Part shown: positions 1-12,779 of the stretch, piece after piece | How the letters are laid out: each line of letters begins with the position of its first letter | How positions within the stretch are numbered: the stretch's first letter is position 1 | Source: Torymus aiolomorphi | Taxonomy: Eukaryota > Arthropoda > Insecta > Hymenoptera > Torymidae | DNA: 64,000 bases | Reading direction: 5' to 3' | Assembly: GCA_036365515.1 (NCBI GenBank) | Contig: CM070876.1 | Span: 108,713,310-108,777,309, forward strand | Notes under the pieces: model-generated | What the model saw: the letters and a program-made list of their open reading frames with translations, nothing else | The model's database searches: none | What the model was told of the DNA's origin: nothing | Made by a program: the position numbers and the translations under genes

Positions 1-3000
1 ATCGCATAGTCGCTAGAGACAGAATTTTTGAAAGTTATTTTTCATGTGTTTTTAGCCGTTTTGCCCCACTTGCATCCCCCTGAAGGAAGGGTTCCGGATC
101 GATTTTGGTCTCGGCAATTTTTTTATAAGTATTTCGTTAGCTCTCGAAGAAATTCCCGTGATTATATTTTTAGGAATCGCATAGTCGCCAGAGACAGAAT
201 TATTTAAAGTTATTTTTCATGTGTTTTTAGCCGTTTTGCCCCACTTGCATCCCCCTGAAGGAAGGGTTCCGGATCGATTTTGGTCTCGGCAATTTTTTTA
301 TAAGTATTTCGTTAGCTCTCGAAGAAATTTCCGTGATTATATTTTTAGGAATCGCATAGTCGCCAGAGACAGAATTTTTTAAAGTTATTTTTCAGGTGTT
401 TTTAGCCGTTTTGCCCCACTTGCATCCCCCTGAAGGAAGGGTTCCGGATCGATTTTGGTCTCGGCAATTTTTTTATAAGTATTTCGTTAGCTCTAGAAGA
501 AATTACCGTTATCAAATTTTTAGGAATCGCATAGTCGCTAGAGGCAGAATTCTTTAAAGTTATTTTTCATGTGTTTTTAGCCGTTTTGCCCCACTTGCAT
601 CCCCCTGAAGGAAGGGTTCCGGATCGATTTGGGTCTCGGCAATTTTTTTATAAGTATTTCGTTAGCTCTAGAAGAAATTACCGTTATCAAATTTTTAGGA
701 ATCGCATAGTCGCAGGAGACAGAATTTTTTTTAAATGTATTTTTCATGTCTTTTTAGCCGTTTTGCCCCGCTTGCATCCCCCTGATGGAAGGGTTCCGGA
801 TCGATTTTGGTCTCGACAATTTTTTTATAAGTATCTGATAAGCTCTTGAAGAAATGCCCGTGATAAAATTTTTAGGAATCGCGTAGTCGCTAGAGACAGA
901 ATTTTTTATATGTATTTTTCATGTCTTTTTAGCCGTTATGCCCCGCTTGCATCCCCCTGAAGGAAGGGTCCCGGATCGATTTTGGTCTCGGCAATTTTTT
1001 TATAAGTATTTCGTTAGCTCTAGAAGAAATTACCGTTATCAAATTTTTAGGAATCGCATAGTCGCTAGAGACAGAATTTTTTTTAAATGTATTTTTCATG
1101 TCTTTTTAGCCGTTTTGCCCCGCTTGCAACCCCCTGATGGAAGGGTTCCGGATCGATTTTGGTCTCGACAATTTTTTTATAAGTATTTGATAAGCTCTCG
1201 AAGAAATTACCGTTATCAAATTTTTAGGAATCGCGTAGTCGCTAGAGACAGAATTTTTTATATGTATTTTTCATGTCTTTTTAGCCGTTATGCCCCGCTT
1301 GCATCCCCCTGAAGGAAGGGTCCGGATCGATTTTGGTCTCGGCAATTTTTTTATAAGTATTTCGTTAGCTCTAGAAGAAATTACCGTTATCAAATTTTTA
1401 GGAATCGCATAGTCGCTAGAGACAGAATTTTTTTTAAATGTATTTTTCATGTCTTTTTAGCCGTTTTGCCCCGCTTGCATCCCCCTGATGGAAGGGTTCC
1501 GGATCGATTTTGGTCTCGGCAATTTTTTTATAAGTATCTCGTTAGCTCTCGAAGAAATTCCCGTGATTAAATTTTTAGGAATCGCATAGTCGCCAGAGAC
1601 AGAATTTTTTAAAGTTATTTTTCAGGTGTTTTTAGCCGTTTTGCCCCACTTGCATCCCCCTGAAGGAAGGGTTCCGGATCGATTTTGGTCTCGGCAATTT
1701 TTTTATAAGTATTTCGTTAGCTCTAGATGAAATTACCGTTATCAAATTTTTATGAATCGCATAGTCGCAGGAGACAGAATTTTTTTTAAATGTATTTTTC
1801 ATGTCTTTTTAGCCGTTTTGCCCCGCTTGCATCCCCCTGATGGAAGGGTTCCGGATCGATTTTGGTCTCGACAATTTTTTTATAAGTATCTGATAAGCTC
1901 TTGAAGAAATTCCCGTGATAAAATTTTTAGGAATCGCGTAGTCGCTAGAGACAGAATTTTTTATATGTATTTTTCATGTCTTTTTAGCCGTTATGCCCCG
2001 CTTGCATCCCCCTGAAGGAAGGGTCCGGATCGATTTTGGTCTCGGCAATTTTTTTATAAGTATTTCGTTAGCTCTAGAAGAAATTACCGTTATCAAATTT
2101 TTAGGAATCGCATAGTCGCTAGAGACAGAATTTTTTTTAAATGTATTTTTCATGTCTTTTTAGCCGTTTTGCCCCGCTTGCATCCCCCTGATGGAAGGGT
2201 TCCGGATCGATTTTGGTCTCGGCAATTTTTTTATAAGTATCTCGTTAGCTCTCGAAGAAATTCCCGTGATTAAATTTTTAGGAATCGCATAGTCGCCAGA
2301 GACAGAATTTTTTAAAGTTATTTTTCAGGTGTTTTTAGCCGTTTTGCCCCACTTGCATCCCCCTGAAGGAAGGGTTCCGGATCGATTTTGGTCTCGGCAA
2401 TTTTTTTATAAGTATTTCGTTAGCTCTAGATGAAATTACCGTTATCAAATTTTTATGAATCGCATAGTCGCAGGAGACAGAATTTTTTTTAAATGTATTT
2501 TTCATGTCTTTTTAGCCGTTTTGCCCCGCTTGCATCCCCCTGATGGAAGGGTTCCGGATCGATTTTGGTCTCGACAATTTTTTTATAAGTATTTGATAAG
2601 CTCTTGAAGAAATTCCCGTGATCAAATTTTTAGGAATCGCATAGTCGCTAGAGATAGAATTTTTTAAACGTGCTTTTCATGTTTTTTAGCCGTTTTGCCC
2701 CGCTTGCATCCCCCTGATGGAAGGGTTCCGGATCGATTTTGGTCTCGGTAATTTTTTTATAAGTATTTCGTTAGCTCTAGAAGAAATTACCGTTATCAAA
2801 TTTTTAGGAATCGCATAGTCGCTAGAGACAGAATTTTTGAAAGTTATTTTTCATGTGTTTTTAGCCGTTTTGCCCCACTTGCATCCCCCTGAAGGAAGGG
2901 TTCCGGATCGATTTCGGTCTCGGCAATTTTTTTATAAGTATTTCGTTAGCTCTCGAAGAAATTCCCGTGATTATATTTTTAGGAATCGCATAGTCGCCAG

Positions 3001-5399
3001 AGACAGAATTTTTTAAAGTTATTTTTCAGGTGTTTTTAGCCGTTTTGCCCCAATTGCATCCCCCTGAAGGAAGGGTTCCGGATCGATTTCGGTCTCGGCA
3101 ATTTTTTTATAGGTATTTCGTTAGCTCTAGAAGAAATTACCGTTATCAAATTTTTAGGAATCGCATAGTCGCTAGAGACAGAATTTTTGAAAGTTATTTT
3201 TCATGTGTTTTTAGCCGTTTTGCCCCACTTGCATCCCCCTGAAGGAAAGGTTCCGGATCGATTTTGGTCTCGGCAATTTTTTTATAAGTATTTCGTTAGC
3301 TCTCGAAGAAATTCCCGTGATCAAATTTTTAGGAATCGCATAGTCGCCAGAGACAGAATTTTTTAAAGTTATTTTTCAGGTGTTTTTAGCCGTTTTGCCC
3401 CACTTGCATCCCCCTGAAGGAAGGGTTCCGGATCGATTTTGGTCTCGGCAATTTTTTTATAAGTATTTCGTAAGCTCCCGAAGAAATTTCCGAGATCAAA
3501 TTTTTAGGAATCGCATAGTCGCCAGAGACAGAATTTTTTAAATGTATTTTTCATGTCTATTTAGCCGTTTTGCCCCACTTTCATCCTCCTGAAGGAAGGG
3601 TTCCGGATCGATTTTGGTCTCGGCAATTTTTTTATAAGTATTTCGTTAGCTCTAGAAGAAATTACCGTTATCAAATTTTTAGGAATCGCATAGTCGCTAG
3701 AGACAGAATTTTTTTTAAATGTATTTTTCATGTCTTTTTAGCCGTTTTGCCCCGCTTGCATCCCCCTGATGGAAGGGTTCCGGATCGATTTTGGTCTCGA
3801 CAATTTTTTTATAAGTATTTGATAAGCTCTCGAAGAAATTCCCGTGATCAAATTTTTAGGAATCGCATAGTCGCTAGAGACAGAATTTTTTAAATGTATT
3901 TTTCTCATGTGTTTTTAGCCGTTTTGCCCCGCTTGCATCCCCCTGATGGAAGGGTTCCGGAACGATTTTGGTTTCGGTAATTTTTTTATAAGTATTTCGT
4001 TAGCTCTAGAAGAAATTACCGTTATCAAATTTTTAGGAATCGCATAGTCGCTAGAGACAGAATTTTTGAAAGTTATTTTTCATGTGTTTTTAGCCGTTTT
4101 GCCCCACTTGCATCCCCCTGAAGGAAGGGTTCCGGATCGATTTTGGTCTCGGCAATTTTTTTATAAGTATTTTGTTAGCTCTAGAAGAAATTACCGTTAT
4201 CAAATTTTTAGGAATCGCATAGTCGCCAGAGACAGAATTTTTTATATGTATTTTTCATGTCTTTTTAGCCGTTTTGCCCCGCTTGCATCCCCCTGAAGGA
4301 AGGGTCCCGGATCGATTTTGGTCTCGGCAATTTTTTTATAAGTATTTCGTTAGCTCTAGAAGAAATTACCGTAATCAAATTTTTAGGAATCGCATAGTCG
4401 CTAGAGACAGAATTTTTTTTAAATGTATTTTTCATGTCTTTTTAACCGTTTTGCCCCGCTTGCATCCCCCTTATGGAAGGGTTCCGGATCGATTTTGGTC
4501 TCGACAATTTTTTTATAAGTATTTGATAAGCTCTCGAAGAAATTCCCGTGATCAAATTTTTAGGAATCGCATAGTCGCCAGACACAGAATTTTTTAAAGT
4601 TATTTTTCAGGTGTTTTTAGCCGTTTTGCCCCACTTGCATCCCCCTGAAGGAAGGGTTCCGGATCGATTTTGGTCTCGGCAATTTTTTTATAAGTATTTC
4701 GTTAGCTCTAGAAGAAATTACCGTTATCAAATTTTTAGGAATCGCATAGTCGCTAGAGGCAGAATTTTTTAAATGTATTTTTCTCATGTGTTTTTAGCCG
4801 TTTTGCCCCGCTTGCATCCCCCTGATGGAAGGGTTCCGGATCGATTTTCGTCTCGGCAATTTTTTTATAAGTATTTCGTTAGCTCTAGAAGAAATTACCG
4901 TTATCAAATTTTTAGGAATCGCATAGTCGCTAGAGACAGAATTTTTGAAAGTTATTTTTCATGTGTTTTTAGCCGTTTTGCCCCACTTGCATCCCCCTGA
5001 AGGAAGGATTCCGGATCGATTTTGGTCTCGGCAATTTTTTTATAAGTATTTCGTTAGCTCTCGAAGAAATTCCCGTGATAAAATTTTTAGGAATCGCATA
5101 GTCGCTAGAGACAGAATTTTTTAAATGTATTTTTCTCATGTGTTTTTAGCCGTTTTGCCCCGCTTGCATCCCCCTGATGGAAGGGTTCCGGATCTATTTT
5201 GGTCTCGGCAATTTTTTTATAAGTATTTCGTTAGCTCTCGAAGAAATTCCCGTGATCAAATTTTTAGGAATCGCATAGTCGCCAGAGACAGAATTTTTTA
5301 AAGTTATTTTTCAGGTGTTTTTAGCCGTTTTGCCCCACTTGCATCCCCCTGAAGGAAGGGTTCCGGATCGATTTTGGTCTCGGCAATTTTTTTATAAGT

Positions 5400-8300
5400 A
5401 TTTCGTTAGCTCTCGAAGAAATTCCCGTGATCAAATTTTTAGGAATCGCATAGTCGCCAGAGACAGAATTTTTTAAAGTTATTTTTCAGGTGTTTTTAGC
5501 TGTTTTGCCCCACTTGCATCCCCTGAAGGAAGGGTTCCGGATCGATTTTGGTCTCGGCAATTTTTTTATAAGTATTTCGTTAGCTCTCGAAGAAATTCCC
5601 GTGATCAAATTTTTAGGAATCGCATAGTCGCCAAAGACAGAATTTTTTAAAGTTATTTTTCAGGTGTTTTTAGCCGTTTTGCCCCACTTGCATCCCCTGA
5701 AGGAAGGGTTCCGGATCGATTTTGGTCTCGGCAATTTTTTTATAAGTATTTCGTTAGCTCTCGAAGAAATTCCCGTGATCAAATTTTTAGGAATCGCATA
5801 GTCGCCAGAGACAGAATTTTTTAAAGTTATTTTTCAGGTGTTTTTAGCCGTTTTGCCCCACTTGCATCCCCCTGAAGGAAGGGTTCCGGATCGATTTTGG
5901 TCTCGGCAATTTTTTATAAGTATTTCGTTAGCTCTCGAAGAAATTCCCGTGATCAAATTTTTAGGAATCGCATAGTCGCCAAAGACAGAATTTTTTAAAA
6001 TTATTTTTCAGGTGTTTTTAGCCGTTTTGCCCCACTTGCATCCCCCTGAAGGAAGGGTTCCGGATCGATTTTGGTCTCGGCAATTTTTTTATAAGTATTT
6101 CGTTAGCTCTAGAAGAAATTACCGTTATCAAATTTTTAGGAATCGCATAGTCGCTAGAGGCAGAATTTTTTAAATGTATTTTTCTCATGTGTTTTTAGCC
6201 GTTTTGCCCCGCTTGCATCCCCCTGATGGAAGGGTTCCGGATCGATTTTCGTCTCGGCAATTTTTTTATAAGTATTCCGTTAGCTCCAGAAGAAATTACC
6301 GTTATCAAATTTTTAGGAATCGCATAGTCGCTAGAGACAGAATTTTTGAAAGTTATTTTTCATGTGTTTTTAGCCGTTTTGCCCCACTTGCATCCCCCTG
6401 AAGGAAGGGTTCCGGATCGATTTTGGTCTCGGCAATTTTTTTATAAGTATTTCGTTAGCTCTCGAAGAAATTCCCGTGATAAAATTTTTAGGAATCGCAT
6501 AGTCGCTAGAGACAGAATTTTTTAAATGTATTTTTCTCATGTGTTTTTAGCCGTTTTGCCCCGCTTGCATCCCCCTGATGGAAGGGTTCCGGATCTATTT
6601 TGGTCTCGGCAATTTTTTTATAAGTATTTCGTTGGCTCTAGAAGAAATTACCGTTATCAAATTTTTAGGAATCGCATAGTCGCTAGAGACAGAATTTTTG
6701 AAAGTTATTTTTCATGTGTTTTTAGCCGTTTTGCCCCACTTGCATCCCCTGAAGGAAAGGTTCCGGATCGATTTTGGTCTCGGCAATTTTTTTATAAGTA
6801 TTTCGTTAGCTCTCGAAGAAATTCCCGTGATCAAATTTTTAGGAATCGCATAGTCGCCAGAGACAGAATTTTTTAAAGTTATTTTTCAGGTGTTTTTAGC
6901 CGTTTTGCCCCACTTGCATCCCCCTGAAGGAAGGGTTCCGGATCGATTTTGGTCTCGGCAATTTTTTTATAAGTGTTTCGTTAGCTCTCGAAGAAATTCC
7001 CGTGATCAAATTTTTAGGAATCGCATAGTCGCCAGAGACAGAATTTTTTAAAGTCATTTTTCATGTCTATTTAGCCGTTTTGCCCCACTTTCATCCCCCT
7101 GAAGGAAGGGTTCCGGATCGATTTTGGTCTCGGCAATTTTTTTATAAGTATTTCGTTAGCTCTAGAAGAAATTACCGTTATCAAATTTTTAGGAATCGCA
7201 TAGTCGCTAGAGACAGAATTTTTTTTAAATGTATTTTTCATGTCTTTTTAGCCGTTTTGCCCCGCTTGCATCCCCCTGATGGAAGGGTTCCGGATCGATT
7301 TTGGTCTGACAATTTTTTTATAAGTATTTGATAAGCTCTCGAAGAAATTCCCGTGATCAAATTTTTAGGAATCGCATAGTCGCTAGAGACAGAATTTTTT
7401 AAATGTATTTTTCTCATGTGTTTTTAGCCGTTTTGCCCCGCTTGCATCCCCTGATGGAAGGGTTCCGGATCGATTTTGGTTTCGGTAATTTTTTTATAAG
7501 TATTTCGTTAGCTCTAGAAGAAATTACCGTTATCAAATTTTTAGGAATCGCATAGTCGCTAGAGACAGAATTTTTGAAAGTTATTTTTCATGTGTTTTTA
7601 GCCGTTTTGCCCCACTTGCATCCCCCTGAAGGAAGGGTTCCGGATCGATTTTGGTCTCGGCAATTTTTTTATAAGTATTTCGTTAGCTCTAGAAGAAATT
7701 ACCGTTATCAAATTTTTAGGAATCGCATAGTCGCCAGAGACAGAATTTTTTATATGTATTTTTCATGTCTTTTTAGCCGTTTTGCCCCGCTTGCATCCCC
7801 CTGAAGGAAGGGTCCCGGATCGATTTTGGTCTCGGCAATTTTTTTATAAGTATTTCGTTAGCTCTAGAAGAAATTACCGTTATCAAATTTTTAGGAATCG
7901 CATAGTCGCTAGAGACAGAATTTTTTTTAAATGTATTTTTCATGTCTTTTTAACCGTTTTGCCCCGCTTGCATCCCCCTTATGGAAGGGTTCTGGATCGA
8001 TTTTGGTCGCGACAATTTTTTTATAAGTATTTGATAAGCTCTCGAAGAAATTCCCGTGATCAAATTTTTAGGAATCGCATAGTCGCCAGAGACAGAATTT
8101 TTTAAAGTTATTTTTCAGGTGTTTTTAGCCGTTTTGCCCCACTTGCATCCCCCTGAAGGAAGGGTTCCGGATCGATTTTGGTCTCGGCAATTTTTTTATA
8201 AGTATTTCGTTAGCTCTAGAAGAAATTACCGTTATCAAATTTTTAGCAATCGCATAGTCGCTAGAGGCAGAATTTTTTAAATGTATTTTTCTCATGTGTT

Positions 8301-10300
8301 TTTAGCCGTTTTGCCCCGCTTGCATCCCCCTGATGGAAGGGTTCCGGATCGATTTTCGTCTCGGCAATTTTTTTATAAGTATTTCGTTAGCTCTCGAAGA
8401 AATTCCCGTGATAAAATTTTTAGGAATCGCATAGTCGCTAGAGACAGAATTTTTTAAATGTATTTTTCTCATGTGTTTTTAGCCGTTTTGCCCCGCTTGC
8501 ATCCCCCTGATGGAAGGGTTCCGGATCTATTTTGGACTCGGCAATTTTTTTATAAGTACTTCGTTGGCTCTAGAAGAAATTACCGTTATCAAATTTTTAG
8601 GAATCGCATAGTCGCTAGAGACAGAATTTTTGAAAATTATTTTTCATGTGTTTTTAGCCGTTTCGCCCCACTTGCATCCCCCTGAAGGAAAGGTTCCGGA
8701 TCGATTTTGGTCTCGGCAATTTTTTTATAAGTATTTCGTTAGCTCTCGAAGAAATTCCCGTGATCAAATTTTTAGGAATCGCATAGTCGCCAGAGACAGA
8801 ATTTTTTAAAATTATTTTTCAGGTGTTTTTAGCCGTTTTGCCCCACTTGCATCCCCCTGAAGGAAGGGTTCCGGATCGATTTTGGTCTCGGCAATTTTTT
8901 TATAAGTATTTCGTTAGCTCTCGAAGAAATTCCCGTGATCAAATTTTTAGGAATCGCATAGTCGCCAGAGACAGAATTTTTTAAAGTTATTTTTCAGGTG
9001 TTTTTAGCCGTTTTGCCCCACTTGCATCCCCCTGAAGGAAGGGTTCCGGATCGATTTTGGTCTCGGCAATTTTTTTATAAGTATTTCGTAAGCTCTCGAA
9101 GAAATTTCCGTGATCAAATTTTTAGGAATCGCATAGTCGCCAGAGACAGAATTTTTAAATGTATTTTTCATGTCTTTTTAGCCGTTTTGCCCCACTTTCA
9201 TCCCCCTGAAGGAAGGGTTCCGGATCGATTTTGGTCACGGCAATTTTTTTATAAGTATTTCGTTAGCTCTAGAAGAAATTACCGTTATCAAATTTTTAGG
9301 AATCGCAGAGTCGCTAGAGACAGAATTTTTTAAAGTTATTTTTCATGTCTTTCTAGCCGTTTTGCCCCGCTTGCATCCCCCGAAGGAAGGGTTCCGGATC
9401 GATTTTGGTCTCGGCAATTTTTGTATGAGTATTTGGTAAGCTCTTGAAGAAATTCCCGTGATAAAATTTTTAGGAATCGCATAGTCGCTAGAGACAGAAT
9501 TTTTTTTAAATGTATTTTCATGTCATTTTAGCCGTTTTGCCCCGCTTGCATCCCCCTGATGGAAGGGTTCCGGATCGATTTTGGTCTCGACAATTTTTTT
9601 ATAAGTATTTGATAAGCTCTAGAAGAAATTCCAGTAATCAAATTTTTAGGAATCGCATAGTCGCTAGAGACAGAATTTTTGAAAGTTATTTTTCATGTGT
9701 TTTTAGCCGTTTTGCCCCACTTGCATCCCCCTGAAGGAAGGGTTCCGGATCGATTTTGGTCTCGGCAATTTTTTTATAAGTATTTCGTTAGCTCTCGAAG
9801 AAATTCCCGTGATAAAATTTTTAGGAATCGCATAGTCGCTAGAGACAGAATTTTTTAAATGTATTTTTCTCATGTGTTTTTAGCCGTTTTGCCCCGCTTG
9901 CATCCCCCTGATGGAAGGGTTCCGGATCTATTTTGGTCTCGGCAATTTTTTTATAAGTATTTCGTTGGCTCTAGAAGAAATTACCGTTATCAAATTTTTA
10001 GGAATCGCATAGTCGCTAGAGACAGAATTTTTGAAAGTTATTTTTCATGTGTTTTTAGCCGTTTTGCCCCACTTGCATCCCCCTGAAGGAAAGGTTCCGG
10101 ATCGATTTTGGTCTCGGCAATTTTTTTATAAGTATTTCGTTAGCTCTCGAAGAAATTCCCGTGATCAAATTTTTAGGAATCGCATAGTCGCCAGAGACAG
10201 AATTTTTTAAAGTTATTTTTCAGGTGTTTTTAGCCGTTTTGCCCCACTTGCATCCCCCTGAAGGAAGGGTTCCGGATCGATTTTGGTCTCGGCAATTTTT
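5400..10300 (+). repeat. Satellite block A, copy 1
   Basis: This block of about 28 monomers recurs near 16,800-21,700 at an offset of 11,404-11,410 bp (65 monomers). Rare private variants are shared by both copies. Examples are TTAGCAATCGC at about 8,245 and 19,655, CGCAGAGTCGC at about 9,305 and 20,715, and the TTTTTGTATGAG variant at about 9,420 and 20,830. The copies differ by only scattered substitutions and short indels, so the duplication is recent relative to monomer divergence. Block ends were judged by eye. Confidence 0.85.
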
Positions 10301-12600
10301 TTATAAGTACTTCGTTAGCTCTCGAAGAAATTCCCGTGATCAAATTTTTAGGAATCGCATAGTCGCCAGAGACAGAATTTTTTAAAGTTATTTTTCAGGT
10401 GTTTTTAGCCGTTTTGCCCCACTTGCATCCCCCTGAAGGAAGGGTTCCGGATCGATTTTGGTCTCGGCAATTTTTTTATAAGTATTTCGTTAGCTCTAGA
10501 TGAAATTACCGTTATCAAATTTTTATGAATCGCATAGTCGCAGGAGACAGAATTTTTTTTAAATGTATTTTTCATGTCTTTTTAGCCGTTTTGCCCCGCT
10601 TGCATCCCCCTGATGGAAGGGTTCCGGATCGATTTTGGTCTCGACAATTTTTTTATAAGTATTTGATAAGCTCTTGAAGAAATTCCCGTGATCAAATTTT
10701 TAGGAATCGCATAGTCGCTAGAGATAGAATTTTTTAAACGTGCTTTTCATGTTTTTTTAGCCGTTTTGCCCCGCTTGCATCCCCCTGATGGAAGGGTTCC
10801 GGATCGATTTTGGTCTCGGTAATTTTTTTATAAGTATTTCGTTAGCTCTAGAAGAAATTACCGTTATCAAATTTTTAGGAATCGCATAGTCGCTAGAGAC
10901 AGAATTTTTGAAAGTTATTTTTCATGTGTTTTTAGCCGTTTTGCCCCACTTGCATCCCCCTGAAGGAAGGGTTCCGGATCGATTTTGGTCTCGGCAATTT
11001 TTTTATAAGTATCTCGTTAGCTCTCGAAGAAATTCCCGTGATTAAATTTTTAGGAATCGCATAGTCGCCAGAGACAGAATTTTTTAAATTTATTTTTCAG
11101 GTGTTTTTAGCCGTTTTGCCCCACTTGCATCCCCCTGAAGGAAGGGTTCCGGATCGATTTCGGTCTCGGCAATTTTTTTATAAGTATTTCGTTAGCTCTC
11201 GAAGAAATTCCCGTGATTATATTTTTAGGAATCGCATAGTCGCCAGAGACAGAATTTTTTAAAGTTATTTTTCAGGTGTTTTTAGCCGTTTTGCCCCAAT
11301 TGCATCCCCCTGAAGGAAGGGTTCCGGATCGATTTTGGTCTCGGCAATTTTTTTATAGGTATTTCGTTAGCTCTAGAAGAAACTACCGTTATCAAATTTT
11401 TAGGAATCGCATAGTCGCTAGAGACAGAATTTTTGAAAGTTATTTTTCATGTGTTTTTAGCCGTTTTGCCCCACTTGCATCCCCCTGAAGGAAAGGTTCC
11501 GGATCGATTTTGGTCTCGGCAATTTTTTTATAAGTATTTCGTTAGCTCTCGAAGAAATTCCCGTGATCAAATTTTTAGGAATCGCATAGTCGCCAGAGAC
11601 AGAATTTTTTAAAGTTATTTTTCAGGTGTTTTTAGCCGTTTTGCCCCACTTGCATCCCCCTGAAAGAAGGGTTCCGGATCGATTTTGGTCTCGGCAATTT
11701 TTTTATAAGTATTTCGTAAGCTCCCGAAGAAATTTCCGAGATCAAATTTTTAGGAATCGCATAGTCGCCAGAGACAGAATTTTTTAAATGTATTTTTCAT
11801 GTCTATTTAGCCGTTTTGCCCCACTTTCATCCTCCTGAAGGAAGGGTTCCGGATCGATTTTGGTCTCGGCAATTTTTTTATAAGTATTTCGTTAGCTCTA
11901 GAAGAAATTACCGTTATCAAATTTTTAGGAATCGCATAGTCGCTAGAGACAGAATTTTTTTTAAATGTATTTTTCATGTCTTTTTAGCCGTTTTGCCCCG
12001 CTTGCATCCCCCTGATGGAAGGGTTCCGGATCGATTTTGGTCTCGACAATTTTTTTATAAGTATTTGATAAGCTCTCGAAGAAATTCCCGTGATCAAATT
12101 TTTAGGAATCGCATAGTCGCTAGAGACAGAATTTTTTAAATGTATTTTTCTCATGTGTTTTTAGCCGTTTTGCCCCGCTTGCATCCCCCTGATGGAAGGG
12201 TTCCGGAACGATTTTGGTTTCGGTAATTTTTTTATAAGTATTTCGTTAGCTCTAGAAGAAATTACCGTTATCAAATTTTTAGGAATCGCATAGTCGCTAG
12301 AGACAGAATTTTTGAAAGTTATTTTTCATGTGTTTTTAGCCGTTTTGCCCCACTTGCATCCCCCTGAAGGAAGGGTTCCGGATCGATTTTGGTCTCGGCA
12401 ATTTTTTTATAAGTATTTTGTTAGCTCTAGAAGAAATTACCGTTATCAAATTTTTAGGAATCGCATAGTCGCCAGAGACAGAATTTTTTATATGTATTTT
12501 TCATGTCTTTTTAGCCGTTTTGCCCCGCTTGCATCCCCCTGAAGGAAGGGTCCCGGATCGATTTTGGTCTCGGCAATTTTTTTATAAGTATTTCGTTAGC
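10150..12600 (+). repeat. Satellite block B, copy 1 (about 14 monomers)
   Basis: This block matches 12,780-15,230 at an offset of 2,630-2,631 bp, exactly 15 monomers. Both copies share the CTCTAGATGA variant (10,494 and 13,125), the GAGATAGAAT variant (10,721 and 13,352) and the AATTGCATCC variant. Much of block B also matches 2,420-4,600 at offsets of 8,070 and then 8,246 bp. The jump of 176 bp is one inserted monomer. Confidence 0.85.
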
Positions 12601-12779
12601 TCTCGAAGAAATTCCCGTGATTAAATTTTTAGGAATCGCATAGTCGCCAGAGACAGAATTTTTTAAATTTATTTTTCAGGTCTTTTTAGCCGTTTTGCCC
12701 CGCTTGCATCCCCCTGAAGGAAGGGTCCCGGATCGATTTTGGTCTCGGCAATTTTTTTATAAGTATTTCGTTAGCTCTC